Notes: generated from the sequence alone by a model not told the origin. A stretch of 34,257 nucleotides of DNA from Oscillospiraceae bacterium (GCA_015066225.1 SVOT01000013.1:1-34257); one strand, 5' to 3'; shown: positions 8,070-17,335, counted from the first letter of the stretch. Numbers and translations are program-made.

Positions 8070-9596
8070 TCACCTTAAAATTTCGTCTGCAATAAGCTTA
8101 CAACTGTCATTCTGACGCTGTATGAACGCTTTAAACCTGTCGTTTACCGAAATGTTTTTTAAACATTCAAGAACCGTCATCAAATCCTTGAAAGATGTGG
8201 TTTCATATTGTTGACTCGAAAAAGCATCAAGCGTGTGAACGGGTCGTTCATACTCATAAAAGAGTTTATCAAATCTGTAAAACACAAGGGGTCTGTTGAA
8301 AAATGAGAACTCATAAGCACAGGATGAATAATCCGTAACCATTATATCTGCAATATAAATAAGGTCGTTTATATCTCTGTGAGAGTAGTCGAATATTCTG
8401 TCAGAATAGCCTTGCGGAATGTTAATTTTTTCTTTAACAAAGGGGTGCATTTTTACAACAAAGCAAAAATCATTTCTTACACAATAGCTGTATATTTCGT
8501 CGAGATTTATATTGTTGTAGTCATAGTAGGCATCGTCTGCAGTAACGCCCCTGTAGGTTGGTGAAAAAAGAATTATCTTTTTGCCTTTGAGAAGCGGATT
8601 TTCGTTATACAACTCTTCGGTGACCTCTGCAATACGCTCATTGCTCAGATAACCCTGCAGCCTCGGCATACCGTACACCTTGAATATATCTTCAGACGCA
8701 CCGAAAACCTCTTTATATATATCTATAAGCTTTTCATCATCCACAATAGCCACAGTGTATTTTCTGTGGCTTGATTTAAAGGGATGTGCGCCGCCGTCCT
8801 TACCGAATCTTGCATAGCCCACAGCCTTGAAGCCAACACCTGCGTGCCAGAGCTGAACAATCTTCTGCTTTTTCGAAAGATTGAGAATGTTCACAACAGA
8901 AACGTAGTTATCAACAACAATAACATCGCTGAAGGCAATATCCACAACAGCCCTCACCATTTTCATCAAACTGTTTTCACCGTGAAGGTTAAAGAAATTA
9001 CCTCTGACAACAATGTCGGGAAAAGCCTGCATATATTCATATTGAAATTTCAGATTCCCGATTGGCTCGTTGCCGTTTTCAGAATAAAATAACACCGTTT
9101 TTGTTTTCTTCTGTCTTATTAATCGCAAAATTTTATAAACAACATTCAAAAAAAACGGAACTGCAATTTTCACAAAAGTCTTTATTTTACCGAAAACACC
9201 CTTACCCTCTGACATACGTGAATTTTTTTTGTATTTTCTGTTTTTCATCATATAGTCAACAGAAACCACAAGCCCCTTTTCGGAATCAATGCCAAAATCA
9301 ACCAGAAGGGCGTAAAAATCCTTTCTGTATTTGAAAATGCGTGAAAAATCATCAAGCTCTGGAATCAACGCATCGCAGACAGTAAGCTTTTCTCCGTTCG
9401 CTTCGAAGAAAAACTCGCCGTCTTCAATCATATCCCCACAAGAAACGTTAGTCACGTTAAGGGTTATTTTGTTATTCTCTGCCTTGAGTAGTGTTTTTTC
9501 ATCGCCCTTGACAAAATAAACATCGCCCTCAACGGCATCTTCGGTTTCAAGAATCAGATTAACTCTGCTCCAATAGATTTTTGTGATTTTGTTCAT
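8070..9596 (-). CDS. CDP-glycerol glycerophosphotransferase family protein with N-terminal extension
   Basis: 508 residues. Residues 1-130 form an extra region of beta-strand character not resembling the catalytic domain. Residues about 165-508 carry the family motifs: QLWHAGVGFKAVGYARFG, LFSPTYRG, FVVKMHPFV and ADIMVTDYSSCAYEF. A hydrophobic segment around residues 140-155 may bind the membrane. It starts 1 nt after hisIE, so it is cotranscribed with histidine genes. The ribosome binding site is distant (AGGAG about 16 nt upstream, inside hisIE), which suggests coupling to hisIE translation. Probable role in teichoic acid or a surface glycerol-phosphate polymer. Confidence 0.88.
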   Translation of the reverse strand: MNKITKIYWSRVNLILETEDAVEGDVYFVKGDEKTLLKAENNKITLNVTNVSCGDMIEDGEFFFEANGEKLTVCDALIPELDDFSRIFKYRKDFYALLVDFGIDSEKGLVVSVDYMMKNRKYKKNSRMSEGKGVFGKIKTFVKIAVPFFLNVVYKILRLIRQKKTKTVLFYSENGNEPIGNLKFQYEYMQAFPDIVVRGNFFNLHGENSLMKMVRAVVDIAFSDVIVVDNYVSVVNILNLSKKQKIVQLWHAGVGFKAVGYARFGKDGGAHPFKSSHRKYTVAIVDDEKLIDIYKEVFGASEDIFKVYGMPRLQGYLSNERIAEVTEELYNENPLLKGKKIILFSPTYRGVTADDAYYDYNNINLDEIYSYCVRNDFCFVVKMHPFVKEKINIPQGYSDRIFDYSHRDINDLIYIADIMVTDYSSCAYEFSFFNRPLVFYRFDKLFYEYERPVHTLDAFSSQQYETTSFKDLMTVLECLKNISVNDRFKAFIQRQNDSCKLIADEILR

Positions 9597-9597
9597 A

Positions 9598-10251
9598 TTA
9601 CTGAGTCATTTTCTCCTGCTTCACCTTATGGTCGATAACATGACGTGATTTAAGCTCTGCCATAATATCATCCACCGATATGCCCATTTCAATCATAAGC
9701 ACAAGAACATGATACATCAAATCTGCAATTTCGTAAACAGTTTCTTTTTTATCGTCTGCCTTACCTGCGATAATTACCTCTGTGCACTCCTCGCCGACCT
9801 TTTTGAGAATTTTATCAATCCCCTTTTCAAAAAGATAGGTTGTGTAAGAGCCTTCCTTCGGGTCAAGCTTTCTGCCCTCAATAGTTTTAACAAGGCTGTC
9901 AACGCTGAATGCGGGAGCAATTTCATCATTCCCAAAAACAGGGTTAAAGAAGCAACTTTCCTCACCTGTGTGGCAAGCGGGACCGTCTTTTTTCACCCTT
10001 ACGGTGAGCGCATCCATATCGCAATCTGCAGTTATGCTCACAATATGCTGATAATTTCCGCTTGTTTCACCCTTGAGCCAGAGCTCCTGTCTTGAACGGC
10101 TCCAGAAACAGGTCTTTTTCTTTTCAAGAGAAATACCAAGACTTTCTTTGTTCATATACGCAAGGGTGAGAACATCCCCTGTTTCGTCATCAACAACAAT
10201 TGCGGGAATGAGACCCTTTTCATCAAATTTAAGCTTTTCAATATCGAACAT
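9598..10251 (-). CDS. hisIE: Bifunctional phosphoribosyl-AMP cyclohydrolase / phosphoribosyl-ATP pyrophosphatase
   Basis: Catalyses the second and third steps of histidine synthesis. 217 residues. N-terminal HisI domain (about 1-110) shows [27 protein letters not shown] and the metal-binding DCDMDA and [12 protein letters not shown]-terminal HisE domain (about 125-217) shows [14 protein letters not shown] and [16 protein letters not shown] lies 8 nt before the ATG. It follows hisF after 1 nt. Confidence 0.96.
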   Translation of the reverse strand: MFDIEKLKFDEKGLIPAIVVDDETGDVLTLAYMNKESLGISLEKKKTCFWSRSRQELWLKGETSGNYQHIVSITADCDMDALTVRVKKDGPACHTGEESCFFNPVFGNDEIAPAFSVDSLVKTIEGRKLDPKEGSYTTYLFEKGIDKILKKVGEECTEVIIAGKADDKKETVYEIADLMYHVLVLMIEMGISVDDIMAELKSRHVIDHKVKQEKMTQ

Positions 10252-10252
10252 A

Positions 10253-11011
10253 TTATAACCTCACTGTAATATCGTTTTCTTTTAATGTCTTTTTCAAATC
10301 CTTTACAGATACCTCGCCGTAATGGAAAATTGATGCCGCAAGACCTGCACTGATACCGGGAACGGTTTTGAAAAGGTCAACAAAATCCTGCTTGCTACCG
10401 GCACCGCCCGATGCGATAACGGGCACATTAACAATCTCGCAAACGGCTTTTAGCATTTCAATATCGAAGCCTTTTTTCACACCGTCGGTATCAATCGAAT
10501 TCACAACTATTTCGCCTGCGCCGTTTTTAACTCCACGTTCAATCCAACTGAGAGCATCAAGCCCCGTGTTTTCTCTGCCACCCTTGGCAAAAACCTTGAA
10601 CTGACCGTCAACTCTTTTGACGTCAACCGAAAGAACGACACATTGGTCGCCGTATTTTTCCGCCGCCGCATGAATCAAATCGGGGTTTCTTATTGCACCG
10701 GAGTTCACGCTGACCTTATCCGCACCGCATTTGAGTACACGGTCAAAATCATCAAGCGTATTTATGCCGCCGCCCACAGTTAAAGGAATAAACACGTTTT
10801 CAGCCGTTTCTCTGAGAATATCGGTAAAAAGCTTTCTGCCGTCTGACGAAGCAGTAATGTCATAAAAAACAAGCTCGTCCGCACCGTTGTCACTGTAAAA
10901 CTTTGCAAGCTCCACAGGTGAAGATATCTCGTTGAGATTTTCAAAATTCGTGCCCTTTACAACTGTTCCGTTTCTCACGTCAAGGCATGGAATTATTCTT
11001 TTTGTAATCAT
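10253..11011 (-). CDS. hisF: Imidazole glycerol phosphate synthase, cyclase subunit
   Basis: Uses ammonia from HisH to convert PRFAR to imidazole glycerol phosphate and AICAR. 252-residue TIM barrel. The catalytic aspartates are in IPCLDVRNG (about residue 11) and [10 protein letters not shown] (about 130); phosphate loops GGGINTLDD and ASGGAGSK are present. GGAGG precedes the ATG, and the start overlaps the hisA stop by 4 nt. Confidence 0.97.
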   Translation of the reverse strand: MITKRIIPCLDVRNGTVVKGTNFENLNEISSPVELAKFYSDNGADELVFYDITASSDGRKLFTDILRETAENVFIPLTVGGGINTLDDFDRVLKCGADKVSVNSGAIRNPDLIHAAAEKYGDQCVVLSVDVKRVDGQFKVFAKGGRENTGLDALSWIERGVKNGAGEIVVNSIDTDGVKKGFDIEMLKAVCEIVNVPVIASGGAGSKQDFVDLFKTVPGISAGLAASIFHYGEVSVKDLKKTLKENDITVRL

Positions 11012-11721
11012 CCCACTACCTCCAACGCATCGCTGATTTTAATGGCACCTGTGTAATATGCCTTGCCTATTATTGCACCAAAAAGCTTCATTGAATTCAG
11101 CGCCTCAACATCATCTAAAGAAGACACTCCGCCCGATGCTATTATATTCACATTAAACCTTTCCGAAAGCTCCTTGTATAGCTCTCTGTTGGTGCCCTGC
11201 ATTGCGCCATCTTTTGAAATATCGGTGCAAATAACTGTTGAAACACCAATTTTTTGAAGCTTTTCAAAAAACTCAAATGTGCCATAGTCGGATTTTTCCA
11301 CCCAACCCTTTATTGCGATCTTGCCGTCTTTTATATCTGCGCCAACGGCAATTTTGTCGCCGTAGGTTTCAACGGCTTTTTTCAAAAATTCTTCGTCTGT
11401 AACAGCCGCCGTGCCGAGAATCACCCTTGTGACTCCTGCATCAAGATACGCCTTTACAGTATCCATTGAACGAATACCACCGCCCACCTCAACGTTAAGA
11501 GAGGTGTTTTCAACAAAGCTTTTTATTATATCAATATTGGGGGTTCCGCCATCACGCGCGCCCTCAAGATCAACCGTGTGAAGCTCGGTTGCGCCCTGTC
11601 TTTCAAAATCCTTTGCAATTTCAATAGGATTTTCGGAATACACCGTCAGGTTATTGTAATCACCCTTGAGCAAACGAACGGCTTTACCTTCATATAAATC
11701 TATTGCGGGAAAAATTTTCAT
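11008..11721 (-). CDS. hisA: ProFAR isomerase
   Basis: Isomerises ProFAR to PRFAR. About 237-residue TIM barrel paralogous to HisF; the catalytic Asp is in PAIDLYEGKAVRL and the second in CTDISKDGAMQG. I choose the ATG at 11721 (MKIFPAIDL) since AAAGGAT lies upstream and the two upstream in-frame starts contain or precede that site. The 84-bp gap to hisH is the only real gap inside the operon and holds possible regulatory repeats. Confidence 0.96.
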   Translation of the reverse strand: MKIFPAIDLYEGKAVRLLKGDYNNLTVYSENPIEIAKDFERQGATELHTVDLEGARDGGTPNIDIIKSFVENTSLNVEVGGGIRSMDTVKAYLDAGVTRVILGTAAVTDEEFLKKAVETYGDKIAVGADIKDGKIAIKGWVEKSDYGTFEFFEKLQKIGVSTVICTDISKDGAMQGTNRELYKELSERFNVNIIASGGVSSLDDVEALNSMKLFGAIIGKAYYTGAIKISDALEVVG

Positions 11722-11740
11722 TATATTACTATATCCTTTC

Positions 11741-11785
11741 ATAGTACGAAACAACGCACACTAAAGCACAGAAGAACTTCGTGCT
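11741..11785 (-). promoter_or_regulatory. Possible internal his regulatory site between hisH and hisA
   Basis: GCACACTAAAG at 11756-11766 is an exact 11-mer copy of part of the operator-like palindrome at the operon promoter (17311-17328). Next to it, AGCACAGAAGAACTTCGTGCT-type symmetry at 11765-11785 gives an inverted repeat with AGCAC/GTGCT ends. On the minus strand TACTAT (11741-11746) could be a -10, but the matching -35 (GTGCTT) is poor. Confidence 0.4.
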
Positions 11786-11805
11786 GTATGCAATTTTATC
11801 CGGCT

Positions 11806-12417
11806 TTATATTTCACAGAATGCTTTAAGAATTTTAAGACCTACGTCCCCACTCTTTTCGGGATGGAACTGACAGCCGTAAACGTTGCCCTTTGCAACCG
11901 CCGCCGTAATCTGTGCGCCGTATTCTGCAGAAGCGATAAGAGAATCCTCGCAGTTAATGCCAAAATAAGAATGAACGAAATATACGCAGTCACCCTCATT
12001 TATATACTTGAAAATCTCATTTTTTCCGTTATGAAATTTAAGGGCATTCCACCCCATATGGGGCACGGCATACTCCTGTGATATTTCTTTTTTCAAAGAA
12101 ACTATTTCACCCTCAATAAGCCCTAAGCCCTCATATTCACCATACTCATAGCTTTTCTCAAAAAGCATTTGCATCCCAAGACAGATACCCATTAAGGGCT
12201 TGCCGTTGCGGGCTTCTTCTATAACAAGCTCAAAAAGCCCGCTTTTGTGCAGCTTATTAACAGCATCGCCGAAAGCGCCCACACCGGGAAGAATTATTCT
12301 GTCCGCCGCTTTTATTATATTTTCGTCGCTTGTTACAACAGCTTCAACACCGATTTTTTTAAGCGAGCATTGAAGCGAAAACAAGTTCCCTACACCATAG
12401 TCAATTATTGCAAGCAT
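11806..12417 (-). CDS. hisH: Imidazole glycerol phosphate synthase, glutaminase subunit
   Basis: Class I glutamine amidotransferase that feeds ammonia to HisF. 203 residues. The nucleophile is the Cys in MGICLGMQML; His and Glu are in CQFHPEKSG; the PGVGAFGDAV oxyanion region is present. AGGAG precedes the ATG, which overlaps the hisB stop by one base (TAATG). Confidence 0.96.
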   Translation of the reverse strand: MLAIIDYGVGNLFSLQCSLKKIGVEAVVTSDENIIKAADRIILPGVGAFGDAVNKLHKSGLFELVIEEARNGKPLMGICLGMQMLFEKSYEYGEYEGLGLIEGEIVSLKKEISQEYAVPHMGWNALKFHNGKNEIFKYINEGDCVYFVHSYFGINCEDSLIASAEYGAQITAAVAKGNVYGCQFHPEKSGDVGLKILKAFCEI

Positions 12418-13004
12418 TATAAAACTCCTTTTGAAGACGGAATCTCACCGTTAAGACTTTCATCAATTTTAACCGCCGCCTTGAGAGTTCTTGCAAAGGA
12501 TTTGAAGGTGCCTTCGATGATGTGGTGGCTGTTCATTCCGTCAAGACCGCGGATGTGAAGTGTTACACCTGCATTAAAAGCAAATGCCACAAAGAATTCT
12601 CTGACAAGCTCCGTATCGAAATCACCTACCATAGGGGCAGGAATTTCAAGATTATAGCGAAGATAAGGTCTGCCCGAAACGTCAACAGCAGTCAAAATCA
12701 ATGCTTCATCCATTGGGAGTGTTGTGTCGGCATATCTTGTTATGCCACCCTTGTCACCCAAGGCCTCTTTAAACGCCTGGCCGAGAGCGATGCCGATATC
12801 CTCTGTTGTGTGGTGACCGTCAACACACAAATCCCCCTTGCAGGAAATATCAAGGTCGAATCTTGAATGCTTTGACAAAAGCACAAGCATATGGTCAAGG
12901 AAGCCGATGCCTGTTTCGATGCTGCAAACACCTGTTCCGTCAAGATTGATTTTTACATATACATCTGTTTCGGCTGTTTTTCTTTTAATTTCTGCTATAC
13001 GCAT
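12417..13004 (-). CDS. hisB: Imidazoleglycerol-phosphate dehydratase
   Basis: Dehydrates imidazole glycerol phosphate to imidazole acetol phosphate; Mn-dependent 24-mer in the family. 195 residues, monofunctional, without the phosphatase domain found in enterobacteria. Metal-binding motifs are [27 protein letters not shown] and [15 protein letters not shown]. The ATG directly abuts the hisC stop (TAAATG). Confidence 0.97.
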   Translation of the reverse strand: MRIAEIKRKTAETDVYVKINLDGTGVCSIETGIGFLDHMLVLLSKHSRFDLDISCKGDLCVDGHHTTEDIGIALGQAFKEALGDKGGITRYADTTLPMDEALILTAVDVSGRPYLRYNLEIPAPMVGDFDTELVREFFVAFAFNAGVTLHIRGLDGMNSHHIIEGTFKSFARTLKAAVKIDESLNGEIPSSKGVL

Positions 13005-14069
13005 TTAAACCGCCTCCATAATTTCTTTTATTTTATCAATAAGAATGTGCATTTGCTCGGGTGTACCGATTGTTATTCTGTTAAAATTCTTGATTCTGTC
13101 TGAAGTAAAGTGTCTTACAAGAACGCCCATTTCCTTCAACTTCAGATAAAGCTCTTCACCGCTGACAGTGTCAGATTCGGCAAAAACGAAATTTGCCTTT
13201 GAGGGAAGCACTCTGAAGCCCAGCTTTTCAAGCTCATTTGTGGTGAATTCTCTTGTTTTTTCAATTCTCTTGCAATTTTCGGTGTAGTAGCTTTGTGAAT
13301 CAATAGCCGCCGCACCCGCCACAAGAGTCAATCTGTTTATGTTATAAGGGTTTGTTGAATATCGGAGCTTGTGAAGGTCGCCGATAAGCTCCTTGTTGCC
13401 GATGGCAAAGCCAAGACGGGCACCCGCCATTGACCTTGACTTCGAAAAAGTCTGCACAACAAGAAGATTTTCGTATTTTGAAACAAGCTTTACGGCACTC
13501 TCTGTGCCGAAATCCACATAAGCCTCATCCACCACAACAACGTTGTCCGGGTTGGTTTTGAGAATTTCTTCTATTTCATCAAGACCGAGAGCAATGCCTG
13601 TGGGTGCATTAGGGTTTGCGATAAACACGGCACCGTCGAGATTGCAAAACCTTTTGTAGTCTATTGTAAAATCATCTTCAAGGGGAATTGTTTTATAATC
13701 CGAGCCGTGGAGATTTGCAAATACGCTGTAAAAGCCGTAGGTAATATCTGCAAAATATGTTTTTCTGCCATTGGCACCAAATGCCATAAAAGCAAAATTC
13801 AGAATATCATCGGAGCCGTTTACAAGAATCACGTTTTCTGTGCCCACACCATAAAGGTCGGCGATTTTCTTTGTAAGAACTCTGCCATCGGGGTCCGGGT
13901 AAAGCCTTAAAAGCTCCGCCTCGCTTTTATTCACCGCCGCCACGGTTTCGGGGCTGGGCGGGTACGGTGATTCGTTTGTGTTGAGCTTTATATACTGCTT
14001 ATCCTGGGGCTGTTCACCGGGAACATACGCCGCAAGGGAGCTGTAACGTTTGTCAAGAAATTTACTCAT
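13005..14069 (-). CDS. hisC: Histidinol-phosphate aminotransferase
   Basis: PLP-dependent transamination of imidazole acetol phosphate. 354 residues, class I/II fold. Visible are NTNESPYPPSP near the N-terminus, PNAPTG, VVDEAYVDFG (the PLP-ring Asp) and the Schiff-base Lys in QTFSKSRSMAGARLG. It sits 1 nt from hisD and abuts hisB. The usual next enzyme, a histidinol-phosphate phosphatase, is absent from the operon and from the window. Confidence 0.96.
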   Translation of the reverse strand: MSKFLDKRYSSLAAYVPGEQPQDKQYIKLNTNESPYPPSPETVAAVNKSEAELLRLYPDPDGRVLTKKIADLYGVGTENVILVNGSDDILNFAFMAFGANGRKTYFADITYGFYSVFANLHGSDYKTIPLEDDFTIDYKRFCNLDGAVFIANPNAPTGIALGLDEIEEILKTNPDNVVVVDEAYVDFGTESAVKLVSKYENLLVVQTFSKSRSMAGARLGFAIGNKELIGDLHKLRYSTNPYNINRLTLVAGAAAIDSQSYYTENCKRIEKTREFTTNELEKLGFRVLPSKANFVFAESDTVSGEELYLKLKEMGVLVRHFTSDRIKNFNRITIGTPEQMHILIDKIKEIMEAV

Positions 14070-14070
14070 T

Positions 14071-15348
14071 TCAGTTTCTATTCTCCAATCTTATACTTAC
14101 GCTGTTTGCGTGGGCGTGGAGACCTTCTTCATTCGCAAAGCGAACAACCTTGGAGCCAATGCCGTTAAGAGCCTCACGGCTAAAATATGAGAACTGTGTT
14201 TTCTTAACAAAGTCATCAACCGAAAGGGGGCTTGAGAAGCGTGCTGTTCCGCTTGTTGGCAGGGTGTGGTTTGGACCTGCAAAATAATCACCCAATGCCT
14301 CGGGGCAATTTTTGCCGAGGAACACGGAGCCCGCGTGCTTAACGTAGCCGAGATACTCAAAGGGATTGTCAACGCAGATTTCAAGATGCTCGGGAGCAAG
14401 AAGGTTTGAAGCTTCCATTGCTTCAACAAGCGAATCTGTGATAATAATTTTGCCGTTTGTATCAATGGAGCAACGTGCAATTTCTGCCCGGGGAAGAAGC
14501 GGAATCTGAATTTCAAGCTGTTCGCTGACCTTGCTTGCAAAATCCTCGCTGTCTGTAATGAGAACGGCTGTTGCCATTTTATCATGCTCTGCCTGTGAAA
14601 GCAAATCTGCAGCAATATGTGCGGGGTTGTTTGTCCCGTCAGCAACGACAAGAATCTCACTGGGGCCTGCAATCATATCAATATCAACCGTGCCGAAAAC
14701 CTGCTTTTTTGCCTCTGCAACAAATGCGTTGCCGGGTCCAACGATTTTGTCAACCTTGGGCACGCTTTGTGTGCCGTAAGCAAGAGCCGCAACAGCCTGC
14801 GCACCGCCGATTTTAAATATTCTGTCAACGCCCGCAATGCTTGCCGCCGCAAGAATAACAGGCTTCACCTTACCCTCTTTGGCGGGTGTAACCATAACGA
14901 TTTCGCTGCAGCCCGCAATTTTTGCAGGCACACAGTTCATAAGCACCGATGATGGATAAGCCGCTGTGCCGCCGGGAACATAAAGACCGACCTTTTCAAT
15001 GGGGATAACCTTCTGACCAATAATAACACCTTCGTTTTCATTGATAAGAAAGCTGTTTCTGACCTGTCTTGAGTGGAAAGCGGTTATGTTTTCTTTCGCC
15101 TGCTTTAAAATCTCAATAAGCTCGCTGTCAACCTGGGTTAAAGCATCTTCGATTTCTTCCTTTGTGACCTCAAGAACGTCATCAAGCGCACCGTCGAACT
15201 TTTTGCTGTATTCAACAAGTGCCTCGTCGCCGTTTGCACGAACATTTTTTATGATATCCGCAACAATGCCCTCAACATCAATTGTCTGTTCGCTTCTTTC
15301 GAGAATCTGCTCTGTTGAGATTTCGTTGCGTTTATATATTTTAATCAC
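14071..15348 (-). CDS. hisD: Histidinol dehydrogenase
   Basis: Two-step NAD-dependent oxidation of histidinol to histidine; zinc enzyme. 425 residues. Motifs are GLYVPGGTAAYPSSVLMN, GPGNAFVAEAKK, LSQAEHDK (zinc ligands Gln and His), GPNHTLPTSGTARF and a C-terminal EGLHAHANSV. It starts with GTG, overlapping the hisZG stop by 4 nt (GTGA), which implies translational coupling. Confidence 0.97.
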   Translation of the reverse strand: MIKIYKRNEISTEQILERSEQTIDVEGIVADIIKNVRANGDEALVEYSKKFDGALDDVLEVTKEEIEDALTQVDSELIEILKQAKENITAFHSRQVRNSFLINENEGVIIGQKVIPIEKVGLYVPGGTAAYPSSVLMNCVPAKIAGCSEIVMVTPAKEGKVKPVILAAASIAGVDRIFKIGGAQAVAALAYGTQSVPKVDKIVGPGNAFVAEAKKQVFGTVDIDMIAGPSEILVVADGTNNPAHIAADLLSQAEHDKMATAVLITDSEDFASKVSEQLEIQIPLLPRAEIARCSIDTNGKIIITDSLVEAMEASNLLAPEHLEICVDNPFEYLGYVKHAGSVFLGKNCPEALGDYFAGPNHTLPTSGTARFSSPLSVDDFVKKTQFSYFSREALNGIGSKVVRFANEEGLHAHANSVSIRLENRN

Positions 15349-16937
15349 TGTTTTTCCCTCACAATTTCATCCATGGATATTTTCAATTTATCAATAATGT
15401 CGGATTTAAATTTATAGCTCGCTTTGTTTGAAATGAGCCTTGCGCTTATTCCCACAATCGTTTCCTTGGGCTCAAGGCCGTTTTCGAGAAGCGTTGCACC
15501 TGTTTCAACGATATCAACTATAACGTCGGAAAGGCCAAGAATTGGCGCAATTTCGATTGAGCCGTTGAGCTTTATAATGTCAATATCACGACATTTGTCG
15601 GCATAATAGCTTTTTGCGATATTGGTGAATTTTGTTGCAACACGAAGGGTGCTTGTGCCGTTGTCGGTAAATTCTTTTTTACCCGCAACACACATTCTGC
15701 ATTTGCCCATATCAAGGTCAAGAAGCTCGTAAACGTCGGGCGCATATTCAAGAAGAATATCCTTGCCCGCAACGCCTATATCTGCTGCTCCACGCTCAAC
15801 GTAAATTGCAACGTCTGAGGGCTTGACCCAGAAATAACGAACCTTCTTTTCCGCATTTTCAAAAATAAGTCGGCGATTTTTTTCATATATCTGCGGGCAT
15901 TCAAAGCCTGCTTTTTCAAACATAGCATAAACCTTTTCACCAAGCCTGCCCTTGGGAAGTGCAACGTTGAGCCAGCCATCGTCTGCGGCTTCGTTTGCTT
16001 CTTCTTTGTTTTCAAGAAGCCTGTCAACCTCGTCGAGATAAACAGCAAAGCCGATAGCCCCCGCCTTTTTGTTGACACGCTCCATAAGCTTGTCGTATCT
16101 GCCGCCCGAAAGAACACTTGCAGGCACGCCGTGAACAAAGCCCTTGAACGCAATGCCGTTATAGTAATTCATATCGTTGACAAGAGAGCAATCAATATTA
16201 ATATTCTTTTCATAGCCTTTTTCAATAAGCTTTTCGCAAACCTTTGAAAGCTCGTTGAATGCATTCTGCATTTCGGAATTAACGGCAACCGCACCGATTT
16301 TTTTTAGAACGTCTGAGGGCTTTCCGCAGGCATTCATAATTTCAAGAAGCATATTCCGGAGCGCTTCACCCACGCCAAAGCATTCACACAGTGCTTTTAT
16401 TGCACCCGCATTCTTCTCGGCAATTGCAGAAAGCAGCTCCGTTTTGTTGCCCTCACTCAGCTCCATTGCGTTGAAAAGACCGCTGAGAAGACCGAGGTGA
16501 GAAATATCAAGCACGTAGTTTTCACTGATTGTATAAAGACTGCGTGCGGCGAGAATAATAACGTCGCAAACGTCGTTATCGGTGATGTCGCCCATACACT
16601 CAACACCGGTCTGCATAATTTCGCTGAAGCCGCCCGCCTTTTTAGACTCACGGTAAACATTTTCGTTATAATAAACCTTCTGCACGCCTTTAACGGAATC
16701 ATCAAGGTTTTTAATAATAGAAAAGGTTACGTCCGGCTTGAGAGCAAGAAGCCTGCCGTCGGTATCGGTAAATGTAATACAATTACCGCTGACGAGGAAA
16801 TCCTTGTTAGAGCCGTATAAATCATATTCCTCAAACTTGCTCATTTTAAAGGGCTTGTAGCCGAATTTTGAATAAAGCGAGCGAAGCTCGAATATTATTT
16901 TCTCGGTGGGGTTAAGAACAGAAAAATCAATACTCAT
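15345..16937 (-). CDS. hisZG: Fused ATP phosphoribosyltransferase: HisZ regulatory domain + short-form HisG
   Basis: First step of histidine synthesis. 530 residues in one frame. Residues about 1-320 are HisZ, a histidyl-tRNA synthetase-like regulatory subunit without tRNA charging: LKPDVTFSIIKN, a GFSEIMQTGVECMG motif-2-like segment and SGGRYDKLMERV. After a Glu/Ala-rich linker (about 310-322), residues about 323-530 are short-form HisG: NVALPKGRLGEKVY, RGAADIGVAGKDILLE, the PRPP-binding DVIVDIVETGATLLENGL. The two subunits are separate proteins in most Firmicutes that use the short form. The stop overlaps hisD and the ATG overlaps hisR by 4 nt, and a GGGGGAG ribosome binding site precedes the start. 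The fusion seems complete, with no stop or frameshift at the junction. Confidence 0.94.
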   Translation of the reverse strand: MSIDFSVLNPTEKIIFELRSLYSKFGYKPFKMSKFEEYDLYGSNKDFLVSGNCITFTDTDGRLLALKPDVTFSIIKNLDDSVKGVQKVYYNENVYRESKKAGGFSEIMQTGVECMGDITDNDVCDVIILAARSLYTISENYVLDISHLGLLSGLFNAMELSEGNKTELLSAIAEKNAGAIKALCECFGVGEALRNMLLEIMNACGKPSDVLKKIGAVAVNSEMQNAFNELSKVCEKLIEKGYEKNINIDCSLVNDMNYYNGIAFKGFVHGVPASVLSGGRYDKLMERVNKKAGAIGFAVYLDEVDRLLENKEEANEAADDGWLNVALPKGRLGEKVYAMFEKAGFECPQIYEKNRRLIFENAEKKVRYFWVKPSDVAIYVERGAADIGVAGKDILLEYAPDVYELLDLDMGKCRMCVAGKKEFTDNGTSTLRVATKFTNIAKSYYADKCRDIDIIKLNGSIEIAPILGLSDVIVDIVETGATLLENGLEPKETIVGISARLISNKASYKFKSDIIDKLKISMDEIVREKQ

Positions 16938-17230
16938 TTGCTTTCTCCCCCTTTGAGCTTTTCGATTATTTTCTTGTAGCCGCCATTGCCGTATGAAAGG
17001 CAGCGGTTAACTCTGCCGATGGTGGCGGAGCTTGCACCGGTTTCGGCGGTGATTGTTGAAAAGGTTTTGCCCTCGTCAAGCTTTTTGGCAACGCTAAGGC
17101 GCTGTGAAAGAGAGATGATTTCATTGATGGTGCACAAATCCTCAAAAAACAAAGCACATTCCTCTTCGTTTTCAAGGCTCAATATTGCTTTGTAAAGCAC
17201 ATCAACCTCGCTATTTTTTAAAGGTGTCAT
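16934..17230 (-). CDS. YerC/YecD-family TrpR-like regulator, putative histidine repressor
   Basis: About 98 residues from the ATG at 17230; an in-frame TTG at 17281 would give 115. The TrpR-like fold is recognisable: LENEEECALFFEDLCT, INEIISLSQRLSVAKKLDEG, and a helix-turn-helix FSTITAETGASSATIGRVNRCL, the pattern of the YerC/YecD family. As first gene of the his operon behind a palindrome-bearing promoter it is a likely histidine-responsive autorepressor; from memory this family has been predicted as HisR in Firmicutes. The start is uncertain: the best ribosome binding site (AAAGGAAAGG, 17269-17278) is about 40 nt from the ATG and inside the longer version. Confidence 0.88.
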   Translation of the reverse strand: MTPLKNSEVDVLYKAILSLENEEECALFFEDLCTINEIISLSQRLSVAKKLDEGKTFSTITAETGASSATIGRVNRCLSYGNGGYKKIIEKLKGGESK

Positions 17231-17306
17231 AATTTTTGACCACGGCTTTTGATTGATACCGAAAGCCTTTCCTTTCTGCAAAATCTCATTTTAAAAACGT
17301 GTTCAT

Positions 17307-17335
17307 ATGGTAGCACACTAAAGTGCTAAAGTCAA
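17307..17335 (-). promoter_or_regulatory. Promoter of the his operon with operator palindrome between -35 and -10
   Basis: On the minus strand TTGACT (17330-17335), 17-bp spacer and TACCAT (17307-17312). The spacer contains the palindrome TAGCAC-N6-GTGCTA (17311-17328, plus-strand reading TAGCACACTAAAGTGCTA), which also touches the -10. Such placement is what a repressor site would need; the obvious ligand is the TrpR-like protein encoded first in the operon. Confidence 0.78.

Noticed and set aside
16934-17289. Histidine leader-peptide attenuator in front of the his operon
   Set aside because: The small frame in the leader (17227-17289) has no His codon run, and no terminator hairpin lies before the first gene. 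Control by the palindrome at the promoter is more likely.
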